A stretch of 64,000 nt of DNA from Cellulomonas sp. PhB143 (GTDB taxonomy: Bacteria; Actinomycetota; Actinomycetes; Actinomycetales; Cellulomonadaceae). The stretch is taken from NCBI RefSeq assembly GCF_003752595.1, contig NZ_RKIJ01000013.1, positions 62,001 to 126,000 of the forward strand, given 5' to 3'. Within the stretch, counting starts at the first letter, position 1, and every line of letters starts with the position of its first letter. Below are positions 42,716 to 56,135 of this stretch, one piece after another. A program made the translations under genes and the position numbers. The notes under the pieces are model-generated. The model saw nothing but the letters and a program-made list of their open reading frames with translations. It made no database searches and was not told where the DNA came from.

Positions 42716-43590
42716 ACGGCGCACCGGTGCCGGGCTTCTCGTCCGGCCGGACGGGGGAGCGGCTCGCCGCGCTCCGCGAGGAGGGGCGCGCGGCGCTCGT
42801 CGGCTACCTGCCGGTCGGCTTCCCGTCGGTCGAGAGGTCGGTCGAGGCGGCGCGCGCGCTCGTCGAGGCGGGTGCGGACGTCGTCGAGATCGGAGTGCCG
42901 TACTCCGACCCGGTGATGGACGGGCCGACGATCCAGCAGGCCGTGGAGGCCTCGCTCGAGCGGGGCGCCCGGGTGCGGGACTCCCTCCGCGTCGTGGAGG
43001 CCGTCGCGGAGCTCGGCGTGCCGGCGCTGGTGATGACGTACTGGAACCCCGTGCTGCGCTACGGCGTGGACGCCTTCGCGCGCGACCTCGCCGCGGCGGG
43101 CGGCGCCGGACTGATCACTCCCGACCTGATCCCCGACGAGGGAGCGCCGTGGCTCGCCGCCTCGGACGCGCACGACCTCGACCGGGTCTTCCTCGTCGCG
43201 CCGTCCTCGACCCCCGCGCGCTTGGCGACCACGGCAGCGGCGTCGCGCGGCTTCGTGTACGCGGCGTCCACGATGGGCGTCACGGGCGAGCGGACCCGGG
43301 TCGGGGCGGGGGCCCAGGGACTGGTCGAGGCCACCCGCGCGGCCGGCGCCGGCTTCGTCTGCGTCGGGCTGGGGGTCTCCACCGGGGAGCAGGCTGCGCA
43401 GGTGGGCCGCTTCGCCGACGGCGTGATCGTGGGCTCCGCCCTCGTGCGGCCCCTGCTCGGGGACGCCCCCTGGGCGCAGCGCCTCGACTCGCTGCGCGGC
43501 GTGGTCGGTCAGCTCGCGGAGGGCGTGCGGACGGCGCGCGCCGCCGCCCCGCACGCCGCGCAGGCCGCCGGCCCCGGCGGCGGCGAGTGA
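42712..43590 (+). CDS. trpA: Tryptophan synthase alpha chain
   Basis: 292 residues, barrel cleaving indole glycerol phosphate. Catalytic Glu in '[20 protein letters not shown]' and Asp in '[13 protein letters not shown]'; phosphate site '[14 protein letters not shown]' and '[13 protein letters not shown]'. About 25 residues longer than usual because of an Ala-rich C-terminal tail. GTG 42712 and the lgt overlap downstream make trpB-trpA-lgt one translated unit. Confidence 0.96.
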   Translation: MNGAPVPGFSSGRTGERLAALREEGRAALVGYLPVGFPSVERSVEAARALVEAGADVVEIGVPYSDPVMDGPTIQQAVEASLERGARVRDSLRVVEAVAELGVPALVMTYWNPVLRYGVDAFARDLAAAGGAGLITPDLIPDEGAPWLAASDAHDLDRVFLVAPSSTPARLATTAAASRGFVYAASTMGVTGERTRVGAGAQGLVEATRAAGAGFVCVGLGVSTGEQAAQVGRFADGVIVGSALVRPLLGDAPWAQRLDSLRGVVGQLAEGVRTARAAAPHAAQAAGPGGGE

Positions 43591-44582
43591 GCGCGACCGC
43601 CGTCTGGGTGCCGTGCCCCGACGGGGCGTCGTGCCTGCCCAGCCCCGCCCAGGGCGTGTGGCACCTCGGGCCGCTGCCCCTGCGCGCCTACGCGTTCGCG
43701 ATCCTCGTCGGCATCGCCGTCGCGCTGTGGATGACGTCGCGCCGGTGGGCGGCGCGCGGGGGAGTGGCCGACGACGTCCTGGAGGTCGCGTTCTGGGCGG
43801 TGCCGTTCGGCATCGTCGGCGGCCGGATCTACCACGTGATCACGACGCCCGAGCCCTACTGGGGCGCGGGTGGCGACCCCTGGAAGGCCGTCCGGATCTG
43901 GGACGGCGGCCTGGGCATCTGGGGCGCGGTGGCGCTCGGCGCGCTGGGCGCATACATCGGCTGCCGCCGCCAGGGCGTGAGCTTCTCCGCGTTCGCGGAC
44001 GCGCTCGCGCCCGGGCTGCTGGTCGCGCAGGCCCTCGGGCGGCTGGGGAACTGGTTCAACCAGGAGCTGTTCGGCGCGGCGACCACGGCGCCGTGGGGCC
44101 TCGCGGTGGACGCGCAGCACCTTCCGCCCGGGTACGCGCCGGGGACGCTCTTCCAGCCCACGTTCCTGTACGAGATGATCTGGAACGTCGCCGGTGCCTT
44201 CCTCTTGATCTACCTGGACCGACGGTTCCGGCTCGGTCATGGTCGGGTATTCTGGCTGTACGTGATGGTCTACACGCTGGGACGGGTGTGGATCGAGATG
44301 CTGCGCATCGACACGGCCGAGACGATCCTCGGCGTCCGGCTCAACGTCTGGACGTCGGTGCTGGTGGGCCTCGCCGCGTTGATAGCGTTCGTCCTCGTGG
44401 GTCGTCGGTACGGTCCGCGCGAGCCCGGTGACCGGCCGGCGGCGCGGAGCCCCGAGGCCGGGCAGGTCGGTCCCGAGGACGACCGCGGGTCCGGCGGTCC
44501 CGAGGATCACGAGGATCACCAGGAGCGTGCCGACGCGCTCGCACCACAGGTCGATGACGAGGCGCCAGACCCCGGCCGCTGA
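43587..44582 (+). CDS. lgt: Prolipoprotein diacylglyceryl transferase
   Basis: 331 residues, seven membrane helices. It attaches diacylglycerol to lipobox Cys. 'GGRIYHVITTPEPYW' contains the essential His/Arg region; 'AQALGRLGNWFNQELFG' is the Lgt signature; 'GRVWIEMLRID' follows. After residue ~275 a ~55-residue acidic, disordered tail (many Asp/Glu/His) extends beyond the core, common in actinobacteria. It follows trpA as in many Gram-positive actinobacteria. The FKBP lipoprotein in this window is a likely client. Confidence 0.95.
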   Translation: MSATAVWVPCPDGASCLPSPAQGVWHLGPLPLRAYAFAILVGIAVALWMTSRRWAARGGVADDVLEVAFWAVPFGIVGGRIYHVITTPEPYWGAGGDPWKAVRIWDGGLGIWGAVALGALGAYIGCRRQGVSFSAFADALAPGLLVAQALGRLGNWFNQELFGAATTAPWGLAVDAQHLPPGYAPGTLFQPTFLYEMIWNVAGAFLLIYLDRRFRLGHGRVFWLYVMVYTLGRVWIEMLRIDTAETILGVRLNVWTSVLVGLAALIAFVLVGRRYGPREPGDRPAARSPEAGQVGPEDDRGSGGPEDHEDHQERADALAPQVDDEAPDPGR

Positions 44583-44591
44583 GTCTCGCAC

Positions 44592-44624
44592 CGCACGTCG
44601 ACGTGCGACCGGACGACCGTCCGG
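44592..44624 (+). terminator. Two consecutive palindromic hairpins after lgt
   Basis: CGCACGTCGACGTGCG (44592-44607) is a perfect 16-bp palindrome, and CCGGAC-GACC-GTCCGG (44609-44624) is a perfect 6-bp hairpin, 9 bp after the lgt stop. Together they are the probable end of the trp-lgt transcript. Confidence 0.6.
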
Positions 44625-44678
44625 CCGCATGGTCGTGTCCACCGGGCCGATGGCGCCCCGAACCCCCTGGAACTACTT

Positions 44679-44715
44679 CGGCGCCCGGAGCACGCGGGCG
44701 CCGTCCAAAGGACGG
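44679..44715 (+). promoter_or_regulatory. Overlapping hairpins covering the gltB ribosome site
   Basis: Hairpin A: 9-bp perfect stem 44679-44687 with 44695-44703, loop GAGCACG. Hairpin B: CCGTCC (44701-44706), loop AAA, GGACGG (44710-44715), which buries the AAAGGA ribosome site. They share 44701-44703, so both cannot form fully. This resembles a translational switch for gltB; no ligand is known. Confidence 0.4.
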
Positions 44716-44720
44716 TGTTG

Positions 44721-49272
<4,552 letters not shown>

Positions 49273-49280
<8 letters not shown>

Positions 49281-50739
49281 TCCCCGTGGGTTCCTGAAGA
49301 CGCGCGAGCGCCAGACCCCGCCGTACCGGCCCGTGGAGGTGCGGCTCACGGACTGGCGCGACGTCGTCGACCACCGCGTCGCGGACGAGCCGTACCTGCG
49401 CGTGCAGGCCGCGCGCTGCATGGACTGTGGCGTGCCGTTCTGCCACCTGGGCTGCCCGCTCGGCAACCTGATCCCGGAGTGGAACGACCTGGTGCGCCAG
49501 GGGCAGTGGACCGACGCGATGGAACGGCTGCACGCGACGAACAACTTCCCCGAGTGGACGGGGCGCGTCTGCCCCGCGCCGTGCGAGACGAGCTGCGTGC
49601 TGGGCATCAACCAGCCCGCGGTGACGATCAAGAACTTCGAGTACGAGATCGTCGAGCACGCCTGGGAGCGCGGGGAGATCCACCCGCAGGTGCCGCAGCG
49701 GCTGACGGGCAAGACCGTGGCCGTCGTCGGCTCGGGTCCCGCGGGCCTCGCGGCCGCGCAGCAGCTGACGCGCGCCGGGCACACCGTCGTCGTCTACGAG
49801 CGTGACGCCGCGATCGGCGGTCTCCTGCGGTTCGGCATCCCCGACTTCAAGCTGGAGAAGGTGACCATCGACCGCCGCGTGGAGCAGATGCGCGCGGAGG
49901 GGACCCGGTTCCGCACGGGCGTGGAGATCGGCGCCGACCTCACCTGGGACGCGCTGCACACGCGGTTCGACGCGGTCGTGGTCGCGACGGGCGCGACCGT
50001 GCCGCGACCCCTGCCGGTGCCCGGTGCCGACCTCGCGGGGATCCACTACGCGATGGAGTTCCTGCACCAGTCGAACACCGTCGTCGCGGGCGGCGAGGTC
50101 CCGGACCAGATCCGCGCGACGGGCAAGGACGTCGTCATCATCGGCGGCGGCGACACCGGGTCGGACTGCCTCGGCACCTCCCTGCGCCACGGCGCCACGA
50201 GCGTCACCACGCTGGCGATCGGCAAGCAGCCGCCGCTCGAGCGCCAGGAGAACCAGCCCTGGCCGACCGACCCGATCCTGTTCGAGGTCTCGAGCTCGCA
50301 CCAGGAGGGCGGCGAGCGCGAGTACCTCGCCTCGACGGTCGAGTTCCTCGCCGACGACGCGGGCCACGTGCGCGCGCTGCGGGTCGCCGAGACCGAGTAC
50401 CTGCCGGGCGGGCGGCGCGTGCCCCGCGCGGGCACCGAGCGGGACATCCCGGCGGACCTCGTGCTCGTCGCGATGGGCTTCACCGGACCGGAGACCGAGA
50501 CGCTCACGGCCCAGGCGGGCGTGGAGCTCACGAGCCGGGGGCTCGTCGCCCGGGCCGACGACTTCGCGACGTCCGTGCCGGGGACCTTCGTCGCCGGCGA
50601 CGCCGGCCGCGGCCAGTCCCTCATCGTGTGGGCGATCGCCGAGGGCCGGGCTGCCGCGGCGGCCGCCGACGCGTACCTTCAGGGTGAGACGGAGCTCCCG
50701 GCACCCGTGCGGGGGAGCACGGTCTCGTTGCGGCCCTGA
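49273..50739 (+). CDS. gltD: Glutamate synthase, small (beta) subunit
   Basis: 488 residues, NADPH-dependent FAD flavoprotein passing electrons to GltB. The N-terminal 4Fe-4S domain has '[19 protein letters not shown]' and '[12 protein letters not shown]'; FAD motif '[17 protein letters not shown]'; NADPH motif '[19 protein letters not shown]'; FAD end '[19 protein letters not shown]'. GTG 49273 within the end of gltB. No glutamate dehydrogenase is present nearby. Confidence 0.97.
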
Positions 50740-50754
50740 CGAACCACCCACGTC

Positions 50755-50819
50755 CCGGCCTGCGGGCCGGAATACCAGACACGTCCCGCTCCGCGGAGCG
50801 TGCGGCCCGTGCGCGGGCC
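50755..50819 (+). terminator. Three successive hairpins between gltD and pyk
   Basis: CCGGCC-TGCG-GGCCGG (50755-50770), the palindrome CGCTCCGCGGAGCG (50787-50800) and GGCCCG-TGCG-CGGGCC (50804-50819) follow one another in the 105-bp gap. They can end gltBD transcription; the last lies just before the pyk ribosome site and may affect it. Confidence 0.5.
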
Positions 50820-50844
50820 GGACAGAACAACTGAGGCTGGAGAC

Positions 50845-52278
50845 ATGCGCAGAGCGAATATCGTTTGCACGATCGGTCCCGCGACGGCATCCCGAGAGAT
50901 GATGCAGCGGATGGTCGACGCCGGGATGGACGTCGCCCGGATCAACCGGAGCCACGGCGACCCGGAGGAGCACGAGGCGGTCTACCGCAACGTGCGCGCG
51001 GCGGCCGAGCAGGCGGGGCGCAACGTCGCGGTGCTCGTGGACCTGCAGGGCCCCAAGATCCGCCTCGGGCGGTTCGCCGGGGACGAGAAGCACCACCTCG
51101 CGGTGGGCGACGTCTTCACCATCACGACGGACGACGTCGTCGGCACCAAGGAGCGGGTCGGCACGACCCACAAGGGCCTGACCCACGACGCGCGCGTCGG
51201 GGACCCGATCCTCATCGACGACGGCAAGGTGACCGTCCGGGTGACGGCGGTCGAGGGCAACGACGTCGTCACGCGCGTCGAGGTGCCGGGCCCGGTGTCG
51301 AACAACAAGGGCCTCAACCTGCCGGGCGTCGCGGTCTCCGTGCCCGCGCTGTCGGAGAAGGACCGCGAGGACCTGCGCTGGGGCCTGCGCCTGGGCGCGG
51401 ACTTCATCGCCCTGTCGTTCGTGCGCTCCGCCTCGGACTACGACGACGTCCGCACGATCATGGAGGAGGAGGGACGCGTCGTCCCCGTCATCGCCAAGGT
51501 CGAGAAGCCGCAGGCGGTCGACAACCTCGCCGAGATCGTCGAGGCGTTCGACGGCATCATGGTCGCCCGCGGCGACCTGGGCGTCGAGCTCCCGCTGGAG
51601 CAGGTGCCGCTGGTGCAGAAGCAGGCCGTCGAGCTGGCGCGCCGCGCCGCGAAGCCGGTCATCGTCGCGACGCAGGTGCTCGAGTCCATGACGACGTCGC
51701 CGCGCCCGACGCGCGCGGAGGCGTCGGACTGCGCGAACGCCATCCTGGACGGCGCGGACGCGGTCATGCTCTCCGGCGAGACCTCCGTCGGTGACTTCCC
51801 GATCGAGACCGTCGAGACGATGGCGCGCATCATCGAGAGCACCGAAGAGCACGGCCGCGAGCGCATCGCGCCCCTCGGCTCGACGCCGCACACGCGCGGC
51901 GGCGCCATCACCCGCGCCGCGGCCGAGGTCGGCGAGCGGCTCGACGTGAAGTACCTCGTGACGTTCACCCAGTCGGGCGACTCGGCACGGCGCATGTCGC
52001 GCCTGCGCTCGGGCATCCCCCTGCTCGCGTTCACGCCCAACGAGCACGTCAAGCACACGCTGGCGCTGTCCTGGGGCACGGACGCGTACCAGGTCCCGGA
52101 GGTCGAGAGCACCGACGCGATGGTCGGTCAGGTCGACTCCACGCTGCAGGCCAACGGGCTCGCTGAGGTCGGAGACCTCGTGGTCGTCGTGTCCGGTGCG
52201 CCGGTCGGCGTCTCGGGGACGACGAACTCGATCCTCGTGCACAAGATCGGCACGAGCAACGACGGTCGCCAGGGCTGA
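50845..52278 (+). CDS. pyk: Pyruvate kinase
   Basis: 477 residues. It converts PEP and ADP to pyruvate and ATP. 'RRANIVCTIGPATASREMMQ' at the N-terminus, 'MDVARINRSHGDPEEH', B domain (~70-165), catalytic Lys region 'VVPVIAKVEKPQAVDNL', 'GIMVARGDLGVELPLEQVPL', and 'ADAVMLSGETSVGDFPIETV'. The allosteric C domain is complete. ATG 50845 has GGAG 2-5 nt upstream. A strong hairpin follows the gene. Confidence 0.97.
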   Translation: MRRANIVCTIGPATASREMMQRMVDAGMDVARINRSHGDPEEHEAVYRNVRAAAEQAGRNVAVLVDLQGPKIRLGRFAGDEKHHLAVGDVFTITTDDVVGTKERVGTTHKGLTHDARVGDPILIDDGKVTVRVTAVEGNDVVTRVEVPGPVSNNKGLNLPGVAVSVPALSEKDREDLRWGLRLGADFIALSFVRSASDYDDVRTIMEEEGRVVPVIAKVEKPQAVDNLAEIVEAFDGIMVARGDLGVELPLEQVPLVQKQAVELARRAAKPVIVATQVLESMTTSPRPTRAEASDCANAILDGADAVMLSGETSVGDFPIETVETMARIIESTEEHGRERIAPLGSTPHTRGGAITRAAAEVGERLDVKYLVTFTQSGDSARRMSRLRSGIPLLAFTPNEHVKHTLALSWGTDAYQVPEVESTDAMVGQVDSTLQANGLAEVGDLVVVVSGAPVGVSGTTNSILVHKIGTSNDGRQG

Positions 52279-52289
52279 CGACCTCCACC

Positions 52290-52335
52290 GACGTCGAGAG
52301 CCGGGACCCAGCGGCGGGTCTCGGCTCTCGGCGTC
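52290..52335 (+). terminator. Terminator hairpin after pyk
   Basis: A 20-bp stem (52290-52309 with 52316-52335; a few G-U pairs) with loop AGCGGC, 11 bp after the pyk stop. A second hairpin, CGGCCCC-GTGC-GGGGCCG (52352-52369), follows just before oleA. Confidence 0.75.
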
Positions 52336-52389
52336 GCTAGGAAGCACCGAACGGCCCCGTGCGGGGCCGAAGAACGGCAAGGTCTGCTT

Positions 52390-53412
52390 GTGAACGGAAA
52401 CGCCACCTCGATCCACCGCAACGTCTCGCTGCTGTCCCTGGCGACGACGCTGCCCGACGACGTCACGACGTCGGACGAGCTCGACGACCGGCTCGCGCCG
52501 ACGCTCGAGCGGCTCCGGCTGCCGCGCGGGCTGCTGCAGCGCGTGGCGGGCGTGCACGCCCGACGCCGGTGGGCCGCGGACCAGACGTTCTCGACCGCGG
52601 CGATCGCTGCGGGGGAGAAGGCGCTCGCCGAGGCCGGCGTGGCCCCCGACGAGGTCGGGCTCGTCATCAACACCTCGGTGACCCGGCCGCACCTCGAGCC
52701 GTCGGTCGCCGTGCGCATGCACCACGGCCTCGGCCTGCCCAGCTCGGCGATCAACTTCGACGTCGCGAACGCGTGCCTCGGCTTCGTCAACGGCATGACG
52801 CTGGCGGCCGGCATGATCGACTCCGGCCAGGTGCGGTACGCCGTCGTCATCGACGGGGAGGACGCCGACGAGCTGCACGAGCGCACGATCGAGCGGCTGA
52901 ACCGTCCGGGCACGGTGCGGGCCGACTTCATGAACGAGTTCGCGAGCCTGACGCTGGGCTCCGGCGCGGTCGCCGCGGTCCTCGGGCGCTCCGACGAGCA
53001 CCCGCTCGGGCACCGCCTCGTCGGCGGGGTGACGCGCGCGGCGACCCAGTTCCACGAGGTCTGCGTGGGCTCCGTCGACGGGATGTTCACCGACACCAAG
53101 GCGCTCCTGGACGGCGGCATGGAGCTGGTCGTCGCCGCCTGGCGCGAGGCCGAGGAGACGTGGGACTGGTCGGACATGGACCGGTACGTGATGCACCAGG
53201 TCTCCGACGTGCACACGAACGCGATCACCCGGGCGGTCGGTCTCGACCGCGACCGTGTCCCGCTCACCTATCCCCGCTACGGGAACGTCGGGCCGGCCTC
53301 GATCCCGATCACGCTCGCCGAGCAGGCGCCGACCCTCTCGCCGGGGGACCGCGTCCTGCTGATGGGCGTCGGGTCCGGCCTGAACACCTCGATGATGGAG
53401 CTCGCCTGGTGA
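52390..53412 (+). CDS. oleA: OleA, acyl-CoA head-to-head condensing thiolase
   Basis: 340 residues, KAS III/thiolase fold. OleA joins two fatty acyl-CoAs to a beta-keto acid in long-chain olefin synthesis. Catalytic Cys129 (NFDVANACLGFVNGM), His269 (YVMHQVSD), Asn299 (RYGNVGPAS), and Glu103 (RPHLEPSVA), the OleA-specific Glu seen next to the second acyl channel, separate it from FabH. Downstream oleBC and oleD overlap in frame steps, confirming the assignment. GTG 52390 has a weak GCAAGG site. Confidence 0.93.
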   Translation: MNGNATSIHRNVSLLSLATTLPDDVTTSDELDDRLAPTLERLRLPRGLLQRVAGVHARRRWAADQTFSTAAIAAGEKALAEAGVAPDEVGLVINTSVTRPHLEPSVAVRMHHGLGLPSSAINFDVANACLGFVNGMTLAAGMIDSGQVRYAVVIDGEDADELHERTIERLNRPGTVRADFMNEFASLTLGSGAVAAVLGRSDEHPLGHRLVGGVTRAATQFHEVCVGSVDGMFTDTKALLDGGMELVVAAWREAEETWDWSDMDRYVMHQVSDVHTNAITRAVGLDRDRVPLTYPRYGNVGPASIPITLAEQAPTLSPGDRVLLMGVGSGLNTSMMELAW

Positions 53413-56135
53413 CGGAGCGCTCTCCCGCCGGCGTCGTCGACCCGGGCTCGTTCGAGGGCGTCGAGCCGTCCTGGTCGCGCCTCGTGACCGCGCCCGACGC
53501 CGACGGCGTCGAGCGCACCTGGCACGTGCTGGACAACGCGGGCGACCTGGCGTCCGCCGGGGCGGCGCCCGTCGCCACGATCGTCTGCGTGCACGGCAAC
53601 CCGACGTGGTCCTACCTGTGGCGCTCGGTGCTGGCCGCCGCCTCCGCGCAGGCGGCCGGCGGCGGGCGCGCCTGGCGCGTGGTCGCGGTCGACCAGCTCG
53701 ACATGGGCTGGTCCGAGCGCACCGGCACGCGGCGGCGCCTCGCCCAGCGGGTCCGCGACCTGGACGCCGTCGTGCGCGCGGCGGGCGTCGAGGGCCCGGT
53801 CGTCACGCTGGGCCACGACTGGGGCGGCGTCGTCTCCCTGGGCTGGGCGGTGGACCACCGCGACGAGCTGCTGGCGTCCGCGGTGCTCAACACCGCGGTG
53901 CACCAGCCGGAGGGCACACCGGTGCCGGCACCGCTGCGCCTCGCCCTCGCCCGGGGCGTGCACGGGCTCGGCACCGAGCGGACGACCGCGTTCCTGGACA
54001 CGACCCTCGCCCTGGCCCACCCGCGGCTGACGCCGGGTGTGCGCGCGGCGTACCGGGCGCCCTACCGCACGGCCGCGCGCCGGGGCGGGATCGCGGCGTT
54101 CGTCGCGGACATCCCCGTGGACGCGGACCACCCGAGCGCGGGCGAGCTCGACCGCATCGCCCAGGGGTTGCGCACGCTGGACGTGCCGGCCCTGGCGCTG
54201 TGGGGCCCGCGCGACCCGATCTTCTCCGACCGTTATCTCGACGACCTGCGGGAGCGCCTGCCGCACCTGGACGTGCACCGCTTCGAGGGGGCGGGCCACC
54301 TCCTCGCCGAGGACGTCGACGTCGCCGGGGCGGTCCTGACCTGGCTCGGGGACGTCGCCGACCGCCGCGAGGACCGCGACGCGTCGCCCGCCGCGGACGC
54401 GCGTCCCGCCAGGGAGCCGGCGACCGCGCGCCTGTGGGCGCACCTGGACGCGCTGCGGGACGACGAGGGCACGGCCCTGGTCGAGATGGCCCCGCCGCGC
54501 GGCGCGGGCCCGCGGACCGTGAGCTGGCGGCTGCTGGCGCGGCGCGTCGACGAGATCGCCCGCGGGCTGCACGCCTTCGGCGTCCGGCCCGGCGACCGTG
54601 TCTCGCTCCTCGTCCCGCCGGGCGCGGACCTCACCGGGGTCCTGTACGCCTGCCTGCGCCTCGGCGCCGTGGTCGTGGTGGCCGACGCGGGGCTGGGGCT
54701 GCGCGGCCTGACGCGCGCGGTGCGGGGGGCCCGTCCCGACGTGGTCGTCGGCGCGGTGCCCGGCCTGGCCGCCGCCCGCGCGCTCGGCTGGCCGGGCCGG
54801 CGCATCGCGACGCACCCGCTCCCGCGGGCGACGACCGCGGCGCTCGGTGTGGAGACCACGCTGGTGGACCTCGCCTCGCTCGGCGCGGCGATGCGCGGGG
54901 CCCCGCTCCCGGAGCCCGCGCAGGACGACGTCGCGGCGGTCCTGTTCACCTCGGGCTCGACCGGCCCGGCGAAGGGCGTCGTCTACACGCACGCCCAGCT
55001 CGGGGCCGTGCGCGACGCGCTGGCCGCGCGGTACGGCATCGCGCCCGGTGGGAGCCTGGTGGCGGGGTTCGCGCCCTTCGCGCTGCTGGGCCCCGCCCTC
55101 GGCGCGCGCACCGTGACGCCGGACATGGACGTGACCGCGCCGCGCACGCTGACGGCGCGCGCCCTGGCGGACGCGGTCGCCGCCGCAGACGCCCGCGTCG
55201 TCTTCCTCTCGCCCGCCGCGGTCGCGAACGTCGTCGCGACGGCCGACGCGCTCGGCGCGGAGGACCGTGCGGCGCTGGCGGGCGTCGGTACCTTCCTCTC
55301 CGCCGGGGCGCCGGTCTCGCTGGCGCTGCTCGACGCCGTCGGGCGCCTCATGCCCGGTGCCGAGGCGCACACCCCCTACGGGATGACCGAGGGCCTGCTG
55401 ATGACGGACGTCACCGCGCAGGAGATCCGCGCCGCGCAGGCCGGCGCGGCGGCCCCCGGCGGGGTGTGCGTCGGCCGCCCGGTGCCCGGCGTGCGCGTGC
55501 GGGTCAGCGCGCTCGACGGCGACGGCCGCGCGGTCGGGGAGCTCACGGCGGACGCGGGCGTCACGGGCGAGGTCGTCGTCGACGCCCCGCACGTGAAGGA
55601 CCGCTACGACGCACTCTGGCTGACGGAGCGCGCGAGCCGGCGCACGGCCGGACCGGTCGACGGGGCCGCCGCTCGCACCGACGGCGCCCGCTGGCACCGC
55701 ACGGGGGACGTCGGCCACCTCGACGCCGCGGGCCGGCTGTGGATCGAGGGCCGCCTCGCCCACGTGGTGACGACGCCCGACGGCGTCGTCACGCCGGTCG
55801 GGCCGGAACAGGCGGCGGAGCAGGTGGCGCAGGTGCACCGGGCGGCGGTCGTCGGCGTGGGCCCCGCGGGGGTCCAGCAGCTCGTCGTGGTCGTCGAGAC
55901 GGTCGGGGACCGGCACTCCGCCCGACGGCGCCGCGCCCGTCCCCGGCTCGCCGGGCCCGGGCTCGCGGAGCAGGTGCGCGAGCGGCTGCGCGAGCGCGTC
56001 CCGGCGTCCGTGGCTGCCGTCCTCGTGGTGCCCGTGCTGCCCACCGACGTCCGGCACAACTCCAAGGTGGACCGCGCCCGCGTGGCCGCCTGGGCCGAGG
56101 GCGTGCTCTCGGGCGGCCGGATGGTCGCGCCGTGA
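53409..56135 (+). CDS. oleBC: OleBC fusion: beta-lactone decarboxylase and beta-lactone synthetase
   Basis: 908 residues. OleB domain (~1-315), alpha/beta hydrolase of the haloalkane-dehalogenase type: 'VCVHGNPTWSYLWRSV', nucleophile Asp137 in GHDWGG, acid in 'GPRDP' (~269), His297 in 'GAGHLLAED'. Linker ~315-340. OleC domain (~340-908), ANL adenylating fold: P-loop 'LFTSGSTGPAKGVVYTH' (~513-528), 'TPYGMTEGLLM', and the late Lys in 'DVRHNSKVDRARVAAW'. OleC closes the beta-hydroxy acid to a beta-lactone, OleB releases CO2 to give the cis-alkene. The fused form is the one known from Micrococcus-type actinobacteria. 4-bp overlaps on both sides. Confidence 0.93.
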   Translation: MTERSPAGVVDPGSFEGVEPSWSRLVTAPDADGVERTWHVLDNAGDLASAGAAPVATIVCVHGNPTWSYLWRSVLAAASAQAAGGGRAWRVVAVDQLDMGWSERTGTRRRLAQRVRDLDAVVRAAGVEGPVVTLGHDWGGVVSLGWAVDHRDELLASAVLNTAVHQPEGTPVPAPLRLALARGVHGLGTERTTAFLDTTLALAHPRLTPGVRAAYRAPYRTAARRGGIAAFVADIPVDADHPSAGELDRIAQGLRTLDVPALALWGPRDPIFSDRYLDDLRERLPHLDVHRFEGAGHLLAEDVDVAGAVLTWLGDVADRREDRDASPAADARPAREPATARLWAHLDALRDDEGTALVEMAPPRGAGPRTVSWRLLARRVDEIARGLHAFGVRPGDRVSLLVPPGADLTGVLYACLRLGAVVVVADAGLGLRGLTRAVRGARPDVVVGAVPGLAAARALGWPGRRIATHPLPRATTAALGVETTLVDLASLGAAMRGAPLPEPAQDDVAAVLFTSGSTGPAKGVVYTHAQLGAVRDALAARYGIAPGGSLVAGFAPFALLGPALGARTVTPDMDVTAPRTLTARALADAVAAADARVVFLSPAAVANVVATADALGAEDRAALAGVGTFLSAGAPVSLALLDAVGRLMPGAEAHTPYGMTEGLLMTDVTAQEIRAAQAGAAAPGGVCVGRPVPGVRVRVSALDGDGRAVGELTADAGVTGEVVVDAPHVKDRYDALWLTERASRRTAGPVDGAAARTDGARWHRTGDVGHLDAAGRLWIEGRLAHVVTTPDGVVTPVGPEQAAEQVAQVHRAAVVGVGPAGVQQLVVVVETVGDRHSARRRRARPRLAGPGLAEQVRERLRERVPASVAAVLVVPVLPTDVRHNSKVDRARVAAWAEGVLSGGRMVAP

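Noticed and set aside
52390-53412. FabH (KAS III) of fatty acid synthesis
   Set aside because: The neighbours oleBC and oleD and the Glu at position 103 favour OleA.
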